64,000 bases of DNA from Tubiluchus corallicola (lineage: Eukaryota; Priapulida; Priapulimorpha; Priapulimorphida; Tubiluchidae), in assembly GCA_030141605.1 (NCBI GenBank), contig JAQGDQ010000076.1:434001-498000 (forward strand). The letters run 5' to 3'. The translations under genes were made by a program, and so were the position numbers. The notes beneath the pieces were generated by a model. The model was not told the origin of the DNA. It was given only the letters and a program-made list of their open reading frames with translations, and made no database searches. Positions 45,540 to 59,019 of this stretch are shown here, piece by piece; positions within the stretch are counted from its first letter, which is position 1, and every line of letters begins with the position of its first letter.

Positions 45540-46745
45540 CATCACAAATTAATACAAATAATACAATAAATCAAGACACACAACAATAACACAATTAACG
45601 ATATAACAAACTACGCCAATGACGTAGATTACAGAAGAAAAGTTTACATCACTGTTTAAAATGTTCTTGCATATAAAATTTTCACTCTTATTCAGCCTGA
45701 CGTGTAAACTGTATGCACATTTTCTGTGAATCACATCAAAATAAATAATATTAAGTCTGGTAGAAATATATCTGGCGTTCGTATCATATGAAAAGTTAAA
45801 CAGCTTCTGTGTTGATACATTTTATGCAACCTTGAGTTTGCTAAGATTGTAAGAACAAAAATGTCTCCAAGTGGACATACAATAAAAAGTAGTGCAGTAG
45901 GCATTAAACAATTGTCTCTTCACGTTAACTGAACAGTGAGTAAATTTCATGAATAATTTATTTGTTCTACCATAGTAAATTGAACATTGTCGCAATATAT
46001 CTAAATCATCTCTATTGTCTTCTGGTAAAATATGACCCAGATATTTTTCCTTTTTACTAGGTACAAAACTTTTACACTGCAAAAACAACAGACCCAAAAG
46101 TAAACTGCTGCATGTGGGCAGGGCGAAACGTGACAAGTTTAGTCTTATTCACATTTACAAGGATATCACATTCTTTAGCAAATTTATTAAAAATATCTAG
46201 CAGTCTCTGCAAAGCCGTCGAGGTTGTTGCTAAAAGACATATGTCATCAGCGTATATCAAGTGATTAATGCAGGCTTCAGCAATATGACAACCCACATCA
46301 GAGTTAGTAAGTGCAGCACTAAGATTTTAAAATAGAAGTTGAATAACAGTGGAGACATTTTTCCACCTTGACGAATTCCGTTGCCTACTGCAAAACTATC
46401 AGAGTTAAATTTACACCGTCTAACCAACATACGTTGTTCCGTATAATAAAAAAGCAAAAGTCTAATTACTACATTTGGAAGGTTAGTATTGATAAGGTTT
46501 AGGAACAGTTTGAGATAGTTTGCTCTATCGAACGCTTTTGATGCGTTAATAAACAGAATATGTACAGTGCTTTGTCGACTAATGTAATAGTCAAGCCCCT
46601 CTTTTAAAATATGGATGCACATCTCTGTGCCTAAGTTTTCAACAAAACCAAACTGGTTTGGCGTGGTACTGAAACAAGAACTGTAACGATTTAGAAGCAG
46701 TATTTCTATAACAATGCTTCCTACAGATGAAAGAGCACGTATCAC
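45540..46745 (-). mobile_element. Non-LTR retrotransposon fragment (LINE reverse transcriptase, decayed)
   Basis: The minus strand carries, in order, the reverse transcriptase motifs QFGFVENLGTEM, FINASKAFDRANYLKLF (motif A, Asp of the KAFD box), GNGIRQGGKMSPLLFN (motif B) and LIYADDICLLATT (motif C, YADD). The thumb region follows (YLGHILPEDNRDDLDI) and a C-terminal segment (FNFSYDTNARYIS, FDVIHRKCAYSLHVRLN). The pieces lie in different frames with at least two frameshifts and an in-frame stop, so the copy is dead. The motif set suggests the Jockey/CR1 group of LINEs. The endonuclease and 5' part are absent. Confidence 0.88.
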
Positions 46746-49700
46746 TCATGTTTTCACATGTGTGACTGTGAGACTGAGACTGAGAGGTGTTTTCAATCAG
46801 TTTCAAAGTAAGGAAAACTCATGCACCTTGGAACGACTTGCAACAGTAAATAATGTATTGTCAATCCACTTTAAATAACAATAATAACCTATTGGTAACA
46901 CCACGAGTTTCCTACAGCTATTGCTGTGCATTATTTAAATGCTTTTACTGTTCAGGATTTTTAATAACAGCTTACAGTGTTCAAGTGAAAAATCCAAAGG
47001 ATTCGAGCCGGGTAATTTACCCAAAGACTTCACGGAAAATGTGATATCCCCTCTAGGTGCGTAACAACAAGGTTTGGCGGCTAAATTTGACTAAAATGAG
47101 AGAAAAGCGAAATTTTGACACTTAGCATGGTTCTTTCTATGCTTTTCTGCAGAGCACGCCACAGCTGCAGTTTTTTCTCGATGACGTAAAACATGCTGAG
47201 TTTAGCAGCGTTTAGCTTGGAGACGTGATACGAGTTTTGCATCGATTTTTGCACACTCCACCGACATGCAAACTATTCGTAAAATTTCTTGGCGGGCAAG
47301 TAAGTGCTAAAGAGAGGTAAAACGACGCATCATCTTTTTACAAATATAGATAATTTAAAAGACAGATCTTTTTTGTAGTTTGTCAGAGTTGATAAATAAT
47401 GAGGGAAAAACTTAAGAAATGCGTAGTTAATGCTAGTTACGTTCATCATCATCATATCATTATAAATTTAAGTCAAGTTAAAGTACACTGGGCTGGGCTG
47501 GAAATTATTCTACTGTAAGTGTAACACACTGTAGAAAATAAAAAAAGTTATACTCCCGGTGTGGGCGCAACGCACATGCACAAATGACCAAGCAATGAAA
47601 AAAGTTTTTTCGTAATTCCATGACAGGGTGCAGGTCAGTGTCCTTTGCCTGGTGGCCCTCTGTCCACCCGTGTCCACATGTCTAACTGGTAGTCCTTTTG
47701 ACCGCTTTTAGTGGTCCTTCGTCCGGGGTGGCCCTTTTTAAGTCACCCTGAGCAGCATAATCGAACTTCTATTCCCTATTATTAAAAACCGTCATACTCA
47801 CCCCAAAAAAAACTAGAGCATTCATTTCAGGGAAGACGTGGAGACTCATCCGTTTGTTTTAATCCATTATGATTAAATTCTCCTGGAAAATTTACTTGCT
47901 CAACTTTTTTACTTGCTCAACTATCACTCGTAACTATAGCAATTTTTCCCCAGTGCATTTCCACATAATAATGCGTCTGTTTAGTCAGGACGCGGCTTCA
48001 ACAAATAAGTCGCATCGAAGATAATTTAGGGGATCGATGTGAAAATATTCCGCCATTGATGATGATGTATATTAAGTGAGAGGTGTTACACAGTGTGTTG
48101 TCTGCACTGTTTAATGCATACACCCATAAACGTCAAGAACTGACCAGCCATAATGATAGATTTTGCAATTTATAAATATGCAAGATATGTAAGTATGCAA
48201 CAGGCAACGGGTAGCGATTAGTTTAATTTCTCACTAGTTAAGATAGGCAAAATTTGTAGGGATAGAGTGTAGCATTAATAGATATTTTGAGCTAGTTGGC
48301 ATCGCACTTTTTTCCATATGATTTGTGCACGTCTGTAGAATATTAATCACATCTGAGATTGGAACGTAAGTGAAGGCCAAGCAAGTAAAACTGAAACGAA
48401 AGTACTGGGCAGCTTAGTATTTAGATAGCAAAAAAACGCTATGATTCGTCTCCTTTGCATTAAGGTGACAATCTAGTCTGAAGTACAGAATGAGTATATC
48501 ATGAGAATTTGTATGGTTACAGAAGTAATTGAACTACAGATATGCTAAAATCTGACTGAACGTGGCTACATAACGACAGCTTGAATAGTAATCTATTAAA
48601 TTTAAGTGACAGTGACGGGCAATTAGTGTTAGGAGCGGCCGGTAGTGGCCTTCAGTAATTTGTACTCAATCTTACATTGCTCAGTGAACGTGAAAACAAA
48701 TTTAATGAACAATCAAATGATCCTGTAAATCATTTCCACAAATAAAGCCTAAAGCACTTCTTCCTCACTTAAAGTCGACAATTCGTTATTTCTCTATGCA
48801 AATAAGTTGCCATTGCATATCCTTGTCAACAACCAGTTCACAATTTTTCTCACAGTATCTGATGCTGCGGGCTGCTCGTTCATAAACGAAACCACTTCCA
48901 CTTGTTAACAGCAACTCAACGATTTATCTTTCCCAATTTGATGCAAGTCTCACTACTAATAAATAAAAGGGCGGCGCTGCACTGCTATACCGTCTCTTAT
49001 TGCCACAAAAGTAAACCCAAAAATAGGCCACCGGTTTGAAATACCTGATTGTAACAATGCCAAGACCAGTTTTGGAATTATGGTTTTCAAAAGGAAAATG
49101 TATTTTGACTTTGACTTCGTTCGCACAGCTGATGTCACAAAATTGCTTGACAAGTTTGCTGGTAGCCAGGAATTTTCCGATATCTCTGTAGCGAAGCAAT
49201 TTCATCATAATGCAAATCAAAAACTTGCTTTGTGCAAAATTATAGTAAAAACATCATGCAGTAAGAAGCACTGCTTGTGGTGTTTTTCTGATTTCTTCTT
49301 CGTGCGTAGAAGCATTAATTTTTGCCCTTTAGATTTCCACCAGAAGCAAACCAAACATCTATTTAATAGCAGCTCGACGTTGCTTACCTATAGTAACCAA
49401 CGACACACATGACCACTTGGCTATTTTTCTTGTTATAATTAAACAAAAAAAATGTAGCCATCTATCGAATTTACAATGACGAAACTTTGAGGCGTTTCAT
49501 AGTTTTTACTCTCCAATTAACCGACAGACGTCACTGACAGCACTTAATCGATCTAAGCTTCTGCTTAACCGCTAACAAAATAAAGCTGTAAATTACTTGA
49601 GCAGAAAATTACTTTCACACCATATAAACTTAAGTTTATTTACTTAATTTATAAATAATCTTGACGTTATTGACATCAAGAAGATTCGAGAATTTCACCA

Positions 49701-52600
49701 TTCATGCTTGGGCAATAATAATGAAAAGAAGATGGCCCAATATGCGTCACTGATCTTCCTCTGAGATAAAGCAACAACGTAATAATTTCTTTGCATAAAT
49801 TGTTAAATCATGAAAACAGCAGTTATGGTTAGACTCGTCTAATTTTTGTTTGGTTAGGGTAATTTTACTATTATATCGGGTAATTGTCTTTACACAAACA
49901 GTAATGTGAAGTGAATAACCTAACGGTTGCCTAATAACAAAAGTTATTGGACAAGCTGCCGAGTTTGATTAGAGAGTGGACGCGTGACCGCCGGATTCCA
50001 GTACTTCCTCTGCTGGCTTCATCGCCACTAAATGATTCTGTCTGTTTACCTCGGTCAGGAAAGATGCATTCACGCCCGAATGCGGCTAAGACGCCATGCC
50101 AGTTCTCTGCTGATTCATGTTAGAGGATTATCTTTCATGGTGAGCTAAGCTAAATTCCGGTCTCGCCGTACGTCATATCAATGTTTGGTAGGATGTTGGC
50201 AGTGCTACTGAATGCTGGATACAGGCTTCGATGCGCCAAATTGTATGAAAAGCTGTGGAAGATATTGTCCAACAGTTAGTAAGCAGATAGTGTTTGCGGA
50301 ACTGCTTTTAGATCAGTTTTGTGTTAATCTCTCTTTATCATCTTGAACAGTAACTTGTGAAATGTTAACTTTGCTTTCTTTGCGCGGCGTATCCATCGGG
50401 GTAATTTCTCGATAAAGCAAACATTTGCACCGGTTCCTCTCGTTTTCTTACCAGTGACGTAAACGAGCCAAAGGCTGCTGAATGCTGAACCGCTATTGCT
50501 AAATATCTTGAAATGGAATGAAATCGTCTCTACTTCACTACGCCCCACGAAATGCCATTTCGAGAAAATTCTGCCATGGCGTCAAATGATATCTACCATT
50601 CATGATTAAACCAATAAAATTGATTTATCAACAAAACTTGTGATTTATCGGTTTTCTGTCGCACATACAAGTAATTAATTGTCATTTTTCATTATCTATG
50701 TTAACTTTCAGTTCAGTTCACTTCAGTTTTATTTCACTCCATTTAGGCGAACATGGGCGAATCGCACCTACAGGTAAAGCAGGCGGATGCTCATCAAATC
50801 ATTATAGGCACGCAACGTCAATAATAATTAATAAAACTTGGTGAGCTTTACAGGATAATTAGCGAGTAAGATCAATTCTCTAAGCCAAGTTTCGCGTGAT
50901 AAACCGGAGCGATGGGCTCGCAAATCACTATTGTCGATTTTACCGCTGCAGCTTATCGCATGATTGACAGTCGTATTCGCTATTGACCAAAAGTAAAACC
51001 GCTTTCACACCGAATTGTAACCATAACGGTAAGAGCAATCACAGCAAACTCCTGCGATTCAAGGCGAATTACGAGATTTATTTAGTACAGGGTGCACATT
51101 TAACAAACATGATTGTTTAATTAAGTATTATCATTTTATTGTTAAGATTATTAATAACGGTAAGAACCCAATATAATTAGATTTTTATACCAAACTTGAA
51201 AAACAGTCTAAATATCAGCTTAAATTTAAACCAGACATTTTCTGCTTACATTGCTCAATCACAGCCATTAATAACAACAAAAACAACAACTTTCACGAAG
51301 CGGTACGTCAAATATGAATAAATAAATGAACAAAGTAACTACAAACTTGTCTTCGGCATTGCAGCAGCGGCAGTCGAACCCGAAATTTAGGCGACTACTG
51401 AACATATTTAGTAGACAGAGAACATCGAAGCCACGACGTGTTATAAGCTAGGGTAAAAACAGACAACAGAAGCCCTAATTCTCCACATAATGACTATAGT
51501 CTTGCTCAGACTTATAGTATTTCTGCGCAAATGTGAACGCTGCATAAAAAGATAATTAGTAATAACGTCACAAGCAGTAAAATTATTGCATTTCTGTTTT
51601 CGTTGTGGCTTATAATATCATTCCAGAGATATACAACAAACTAATTAACTTATCTATCTTAGTCACCGTGATGTCGATCTCCGCATCAATTTCAGTGTCA
51701 GTAGAGCTTTTCTTCTGATAACGACAGACAACTAACGTGCTCAAAGAGAAGAATGATGACGTGGAAAGTTTAAAAACAGAAAAAGTGGGAGGAAGTGAAA
51801 ACAGCTGAAAGCCTTTGCAAGCATGGAGTATTGTTTGCATGTTAATTAAGCTTGCAAAATTATACGTTAAATATAACTCTGCCTGGAAAATTAAGTGACG
51901 AAAAGCATTGTACTGAATCTGCATCACACATGTTTCGCCGAGGAAATTAATTTCAGTGTAAAATTTGAAAAAACAATCTTCGTGCATTGACTCGACGAAC
52001 GGAGTAATTTTAATCAAAATTATTTGACGTAGGCAACCAAATATTGCTTATAATGGTTGTATTACATGCGAAGTTATTCATTTTGAGGATGAGAATAGGT
52101 ATAAGTCTTTTTTGGGCTGCGATAAGATTGACGTGAATTAATGTGATGACTTCCAGCCCTCCAATAACCTAAATTATCGCTCTCTTTTGCTAATCTCGTC
52201 TATCTCGTCTGCTTGCTTAAATTCATAAAAAACTTTATTCTTGTGAAAATTTCTAAAAAGTATGAACAGATGTGAATGTGTTAATTTAAGAGACTAGCTC
52301 ATATCAAACATGCTGCTAGGTGGCGCCACTTTACCATATTGCTAACAGGTTCATACACAGTTCCGTGAAAGCTACGTAACAGGGACAGATAGAACTGATT
52401 TCATTTTTTTTTCTTTTATTTACTACGTCGAAAAAAGACGTTCTTCGCACGTCAGTGACCTCACAACTAGAAGCAAAATGGCTGCGTGTTTGTACAATAT
52501 TACTGCAACAACTGTTGAGAAGGAGATTTTTTAAATTTTTTAAATATTTAAGGTAATAATGAATTATAATACTTGGTGTACTAGTAGGCTATGATCTTAC
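46746..52600. other. Intergenic, no clear gene
   Basis: Nearly 6 kb. It contains a candidate plus-strand exon (47,216-47,299), a GC-richer patch at 47,630-47,760 with repeated GTGGCCCT/GTGGTCCTT words, and otherwise AT-rich sequence. Frames at 48,924-49,412 overlap on both strands and show no domain. The 135-codon minus frame at 51,610-52,017 has no recognisable features. Confidence 0.45.
47216..47299 (+). CDS. Candidate 84-bp exon, plus strand, unassigned
   Basis: Lies between GCGTTTAG and GGGCAA|GTAAGT, phase 0 at both ends. It reads LGDVIRVLHRFLHTPPTCKL, then FVKFLGGQ. The donor is strong and the acceptor poor. It may instead be a first exon with the real start upstream. No partner was found. 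Confidence 0.22.
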
Positions 52601-52640
52601 TACAGCAAACACGCAGAACAGTAATAACGACAGCCGCCAT
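52601..52640 (-). CDS. Candidate first coding exon, minus strand
   Basis: The minus strand has AAGATGGCGGC, an ideal start context that also matches the YY1 core found at many animal promoters. It opens MAAVVITVLRVCC up to a good donor (TGTA|GTAAGA, phase 1). No downstream exon could be assigned in 46.8-52.6 kb. Confidence 0.3.
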
Positions 52641-55600
52641 CTTGAGTTTCACTTTGGCTAATTACCAAACAGAAATGTCAGTGCTTCAGGCACATCGGCA
52701 GACAAAATTTTAGTGATGGTTTCATGTGTTAAGGAGAACAAGAAACCTGCAATAAGGTGCGACGAAGCACGAAATTTGCAAAATTTGTGCTTATACTCAT
52801 ATTTCCGTATATTCCTGTTTCTATTATTACTGAATACAAAGAAATGCTCCTGCACTGTGTTGGAGGTTCTGGAGCCTCCTCTCCTGTTTGACATTGTAGC
52901 CTCAAAAACTGAAAGGTGTGAAAAATCCGATAAAAGTAAGTTTTTATACCGTTTAAAATCAAAGTGATTGATTTACAAACCAACGAATTATGTGAGAATC
53001 CTTACTTTGCCAAAATGTTCTCTACAAGGAAGCCTAAAATCCAGAATCTTTCGCTTTCAAATTTGTTGAGTGCAATTGTAACAAAGAAATACGTATAACT
53101 TTAATACTGTAAAATAAAAATAGATCAGAGAAGCGTTAGAGTTTGATTTTTGTGATTAATAAGATGCTGCTATGCCAACGTTGATCTTTTCGTAGCTGTA
53201 AGAAGCATCGATTTACATACACTAGCACTCCCAGCTTATCGCTCTGCCACTTATTTTCCAAGGAATTTTAAAAGCATTTACGACCCATTTGTAAATTATA
53301 AATCATTTATAAGCTGATTTGTTGCTATAAATTCCTTTCAATGATGTAGCGAAGAAGATTTCATGTGGCGCAGATTTTAGTATGTAATTTGACATGTTGG
53401 TGTACTCACGCCAGGTATTGGATCTCAACATACGTATAACTTTGTATATTTTGCAACATGGGCCCTAAACATTCACATCTAGCAATTTTTTGCAGGACCG
53501 CTGGTTCACTAAAAGCCTTCTAAAAGGCACTTGATTTGCCTACTTGTTTGTTTGTTTGCTTTTGGCTATATATACATTAAACTTTTGTTTACACCATGTT
53601 ATACTGTTAAGCTTTCAAATCTCATTAATGGTTCTGTCTTTGTCCCTTAATAATAGCAATGCTTCCAGTAATAATTCCCCATTCTCATAATGCTTCTCGA
53701 TGTGTTCCTGATAATAAACTAGTGGTCCTTAGTAGGTCTCAGACCACGCATATCGTTAACGTCATTACGATCATAATATTTCACCTCGAGTGGCTATAAT
53801 TACAGACACAATGTCCACAATGTCAATAATCTGTTTAGAGACCTGTGTAATGAGGTGGTTTCTTATTAGGTTACAGCTTGAGAAGGTAAAGTTGGTTTCT
53901 GTGTAAAATAAAAGCAGTGAAATCGAAATATCTATAGGATTTTTCTATTTATGCGTAGGAAATAGCTCCACATCCTTAAATTATGCCAGATTTCTCAAGG
54001 CTTTTTTACTGCTGTAATTAATTTACTGATTGAACATGCATTATACTGAAAGTTGATATATTATTCAGTAGATTTTAACAGCGCGACAGTGGCTTTTTGC
54101 GGTATTAAACATAAATAACACTATTTAGAATTTTTAGATTAACTTTATAAGCAGTATAACCCTATAACTCTAAGACACTAGTAAATTTCTTGGAAAGTTA
54201 CTTTAGTTTTCATATTCGCGATATCAAATAATTTCCACACTATTACTGTCGGCTAAAATATTTATTAAAAACTCACATATAAGTAACACGCCAAAAAGTG
54301 AAGTGAACAGTACTTCGAATTTAGCTTCACTAAAAGTTCTTTATTAACACAGACAAAATATAAGATACGAGCAACAGGAGTAATATTGTTTTTCTTAACA
54401 CTAACGAGATATTGTTTCTCTCAATACTACAGCTCGTCATTTTATGCGTTTTTAACCTGCTGACATGTTTATAATCTTTTCCCCCAGAAATACATTCAAG
54501 CAATTGCGAAGACCGCTTAAAGTAATGAACTCTCTGTAATAAAAAACTGCCTGGATTGGATAAATGACGATTGTTGAAAGCTGGTAAGAAAATTCAGGTT
54601 TCTCGTGGAGCTGTCAAAATTTGTAAATCAACTGTTAATGACGCTGAATTCAAAATACTGTTTAACTGACTGTTTTTGGGCTGTTAGCAGTAGTTTTTGA
54701 CATCATGACTAGACTAACATTAACAAGCAGAACACATTTAATATTTAAGGTTCCGATTCACATAATATGTTTTCTCTTGCAGTGAAAGCAGACAATAGAT
54801 GTGACAGCATGCAAACTTACTGTTGACGACGTACGTATTCTTGACGACGCAAGAAGATGCCCACGCACAAAAAATCTGCTACCGGAAACGGAAATAGAAA
54901 AACTTGGACACTGCTCACAGTACTCTACAAGCTGATTTTGTATTCGTCACGTCGCTTCACACACCGTCTTCATTATCTCTGAGAAGAATTGCGTTCGTCA
55001 GGAATTTCACGTCTCGCCAGTTTCACTTGCTCGAGCTCCTGTTGCCCTCTCTCTCTTTGTTTCATACTTAACTGAACGCTACAGCAAATCCAGATACTGG
55101 CGTGTTTGCGCGAGGTACCCCAGCACCACAACTAACACGCTCACAATGACAGCAACAAGGCTTCTACACAGACTTAATTAAAATAAATCAGGCCTGTAGT
55201 GACTTTGTTTACTAGAACCACGCTTAAATCACACAGTGATTCAAACTCCGAGTTCTCGCACGTGGTTCCTGATTTCTGAGTTCGCCATGCCAAAGCTGTT
55301 TATTTTATAAACAGTAACACGTGCCGGGAAGCCAACGATTTAGTTCGTTCAACTTCGCTGCTCCTGACAGGATGTCAATAATGAGCCACAAAATTAAGTT
55401 TAATTTATTCTCCTTAACGTTTACCAATTTCAGAGACGATGACTCTTGGCAGGAGACTTGCGAAATCAAGTTATCAGGTTGATCAATTATTTTATGCAAG
55501 TCATCAAGTTCTCTGCGTGTCCTACACGATGTTACCCAGCTTGCAAGTGTGCAGTACATAAAAGTTGCATTCTTGCTCTGTCAGAGACACGATCGCATTG

Positions 55601-55894
55601 CATTACATCATCACGGTGCTGCTGTCATTCACGACCTTCATGGGTTCTTTCAACATGGTTATTTCAATATCAACCTAAAATTTCATGAAATTTTTAACAC
55701 ATCACACGCCGTTTTAAAATCTCTCGTAAAAGTCTACTAGAAGACCTGTTCTACTAGAATTCAGCTCTGCTATGTAGGAGTTCCGCAATGCTGATAACAA
55801 TGATGATGATAATCTTCTGTCAATCTAATTTCAGTTTAAACAAATGGTGCTTTGTTCCACAGCTGTCTCGCAGAAGGCGCATATTCCGTGGTAT
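52641..55894. other. Non-coding region, probably partly 3' flank of the 55.9-57.2 kb gene
   Basis: AT-rich except for a patch of near-balanced composition at 54.8-55.1 kb. No gene was recognised; frames of up to 85 codons are unsupported. A minus-strand AATAAA is present near 55,299. Confidence 0.45.
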
Positions 55895-56041
55895 TTATGT
55901 GAGTAGACTCGAATCTACTGATTTGATTATGTCAGCGATTTCAGCGAGAAGCCTACTTCCAATGCGCAGAACTGCATGCTCACAAATTGCTTTGGCTTCT
56001 GGTCGCGCTACCCCAAGGCAGTACAACAAAGAGGGCGAATT
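55895..56041 (-). CDS. Unrecognised small protein, last exon
   Basis: Acceptor CGACATTTTAG, phase 0 entry, 48 codons to TAA. It reads NSPSLLYCLGVARPEAKAIC, then EHAVLRIGSRLLAEIADIIK and SVDSSLLT. Ala/Leu/Ile-rich with regular charge spacing, it is likely helical. It follows the 56.8-kb exon in phase. Family not recognised. Confidence 0.62.
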   Translation of the reverse strand, partial: NSPSLLYCLGVARPEAKAICEHAVLRIGSRLLAEIADIIKSVDSSLLT

Positions 56042-56807
56042 CTAAAATGTCGCGAAATAAATGGCAGCGCAAAAATGAATGCATTTATAAAAAGACAATC
56101 TCCCGGAGGAAATTGAAGATTCTAATGCTTGCACTATCTCGCCTTAGTAACCTAAAATTTCTAATACACTCTGACGTTCTACATGCTATAATGAGTTGTA
56201 CATACCATTATGAGTAAATCGGCTGTAAGATCAATTATATATCTGATATAGCTAACACATTTGCTATTACTTTTTTATAAGCCAAAATCCGGCACTCAGT
56301 AGCAAGGCTTACTGAATGAGATGTTTATAGCGTTACAGGCTAACCCTCTAAGGTAAGACATTAAATTGACAGAGATGTCTTCTCAGCCATGTTCAGTACA
56401 TACATCCTCACTCTACAAGATAAACAGGCAAGATTTATGAATGATAGTGACATACCTACATTCACTTCACCACAAACCTCGCCAAAAACCCGCTAGTACC
56501 ACGGATTTACTAGTGACTATTGGCTACGAATGCTAAACATATATTACCCTCAAACCTAATGGCAACGGGTTTAGATCAGACCAACCCCCGTCTTAGTTGT
56601 TGAATTAAAAGACGCTATCACAATCTACGGATATCCGGTTAATTATTTTGCTTGTAGAGAACGTGCAAAAACCAAAGAAACGTGTCCAGCGTCTTAAAAG
56701 CGTTACGACACGAGAAGGCTTCAAAGGAAACAGCGCAAATTCAGTGATCTGTTCTAATACGTTGCAGATTTGCGGGAAGATTGTGAATTGGATAATTATT
56801 CACTTAC

Positions 56808-56921
56808 TTGTCTAGGCGTGTTGTAAACCACTGGTTCTAACAGCTGATACGGCAGCGGCAAGGGCAGAAACCGTTCCGCTAGCTGTAAAGCGGTGTCGGC
56901 AAGTTGCGACGCTTCAATGGT
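56808..56921 (-). CDS. Unrecognised small protein, middle exon
   Basis: A strong acceptor (TCATTTTTCTTAG) and strong donor (CAA|GTAAGT), phase 0 both ends, 38 codons. It reads TIEASQLADTALQLAERFLP, then LPLPYQLLEPVVYNTPRQ: an amphipathic helix followed by a Pro/Leu-rich turn. It is GC-richer than its flanks, as expected of coding sequence. Family not recognised. Confidence 0.68.
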
Positions 56922-57184
56922 CTAAGAAAAATGAGTTAAGAAATTTTTACTGCACCACTTGACAACTTTTCTGCCCCAACTGAGACCACATACAAACTAT
57001 GATTTTATGGCGCAAGAATGTTTACGCACACCTTTTACGAAAAGGAAATCGAATTATCATGACAAGATCAAAATACTTAGGAGCTAAAAGTAACTTTACA
57101 AAAAACTAAAGCAAAATATTTAAATATATACTGTAAGTACAATCTTGCAAGTATCTTAAACATCTTTACTGGACATATTTACAC

Positions 57185-57226
57185 TAAAATGTTCTCGGCA
57201 TCTAGAGGACGATCCGACGAAGCCAT
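57185..57226 (-). CDS. Unrecognised small protein, candidate first exon
   Basis: The minus strand has CGAAAATGGCT, a good start context, then MASSDRPLDAENIL up to a GT (TTA|GTGTAA) in phase 0, which matches the 56.8-kb exon. The donor is weak; the better-looking GTAAAT two bases on would break the frame. If right, the three exons give a protein of 100 residues. Confidence 0.42.
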
Positions 57227-58999
57227 TTTCGTGTTGACTATTCTACACTATAAGCAACCAAAACAAGACAAAAAATGAAACTGTTTTCTTGTTAATTCGC
57301 CGAAATTAACTACTTAATGATGATTAATTTTCCTTCTGACGAGAAGAAGTGCTCACATTTATTGGATGATTTAGTGGCGACTTAAAGTTAATCTAATCAG
57401 ATGTATGCGCACGCTGAACGCCATTTAAAACGAAATGTCTTTATTGCTACATTGATTCAATACTTACGCAGAGCTGATCAATAATGCATTAAATTATTGT
57501 TCCCATGATTATAACTGAACGCTGAAATCAATAAAATGAGACTTTTATCTGGCAAATGCTGAAATATCGGTTGTGAAGAGAAGCCGCTTAAAATGGAAAG
57601 AGGCTCAAATGAACTCAAATCGGAAGAGGAAGATGAGGATCTGGCGCTGTCAGCTGATGTCATGCAGATAATTAAATCACACGTAGCTGAATAAAGGAGA
57701 AAAAAATGTGGAGTGGAGTAGTTCTGGAATAGGAAAGGAATTTCGCGAAAAAAATAAAATGGATACCCATAAAAGCATCGTGACTTGTATATTTTTATTA
57801 AATGCTGGAATGAGATTTAGAAAAATTAACGAAAAACCTGAAACTTTGAACCTGCTTGTTTACTTTAATTCAATTCGGCCCAGTGCGCCGGTCCGGTACA
57901 GTCCGGTTTGGTCCAAAACAGCACACTCCTGAAAAATAAGCTAAAATACAAACGATATGTACACACAAAGGTCTGTAACTTCTGCCTGGGTTGAAAAATT
58001 AGCTGGTCCAGCTTTAAGATCTGCTACAATGACCCAGATGATTAGCACTAAACTCACTGAGTGTCAATCTGAAAGTAGTTTGTACTTAGAAACGCAATTA
58101 CTGGCTGGACTTCTTTTCGCAATATCATGGTTCACGTGGTTGTCTATGGTTATAGGGGCGAAACTGAGTTGTGAGATAATAAAGGTACAGCAATAACTAT
58201 TTGCTTGCGAGGACAGGTGATTGTCTGGTACAGCAATAACTATTTGCTTGCGAGGACAGGTGACAAAAAGACAAATCTGTGAAGTCATGCTGATGGTTAC
58301 GTAATGAAAAAGCAACAAGATACATGTTCATATAAAAGTTAAGCTTTCAAAAAGATGAGGAGTCGGAAACGGTACTGGCACCGATCCTCAGTACGAATTC
58401 TACACTTAAAGAAGTTCAGGTGTAAAAAATAATAAATTTTTACTGAAATGGTAATGGAAAAGATGCAAAGATAACATATTATGTTTAAATATTTTAAATA
58501 TGTTCTGCTTTGTTTGCTCATTCATATATTGTAGCTGTCACGTTTTACGTCTAAATCATTAATTATCTATAATATTAACAGTGAAAACCTTGTTCCCATT
58601 TTTAGTTAAGCTCGACAAATACTCACTTTGCCTTTAGCAAAGTCCCGCCATACTAGCTACGTTTTTAAAAAAGCTCCCTCACGCTAGCTTCACTTTTAGC
58701 ACAGCGGTATACACGCTTGATTCGTTTTATAGCAAAGCTCCATTTACACTTGCTTATATCTTCTAGGGGTTATAGCCGAGAAGTGAAGTAATAATATAAT
58801 AATATTTTCTTGTACTGGTTATCTGTTGGGAATTTCCCAAGAGTTTCTTGAGCAAACTCTTGTCTTGGGCACGAAACACAATGTGAGAATCAAGATAAAA
58901 TAATATTGTATAATGTATAATGTTATACCGAAAAAATATAATAATATTTTTATTTTATATATTTTATTGAATTGTGACGTGTTTTTAAAACACTGTTGA
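57227..58999. other. Upstream region of the small-protein gene
   Basis: No gene recognised. A strong donor-like GCTCTGC|GTAAGT on the minus strand at 57.47 kb could end a 5' non-coding exon. Contains a 43-bp tandem repeat (58.2 kb). From 58.6 to 58.8 kb there is a loose repeat of agc(a/t)aagctc...ctagc words. Confidence 0.4.
58184..58263. repeat. 43-bp tandem repeat, nearly two copies
   Basis: GGTACAGCAATAACTATTTG plus TTGCGAGGACAGGTGA occurs at 58,184 and again at 58,227 without mismatch. A recent local duplication. Confidence 0.9.
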
Positions 59000-59019
59000 C
59001 TGAATGAAACACAGAAACT

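Noticed and set aside
51610-52017. 135-codon minus frame
   Set aside because: No domain, signal or splice partner. The coding-like end (STDTEIDAEID) is too short to support an exon call.
57478-57663. 61-codon Ser-rich minus frame before a strong GTAAGT
   Set aside because: The frame stops before the donor and no phase fits the downstream exon. At best it is 5' UTR.
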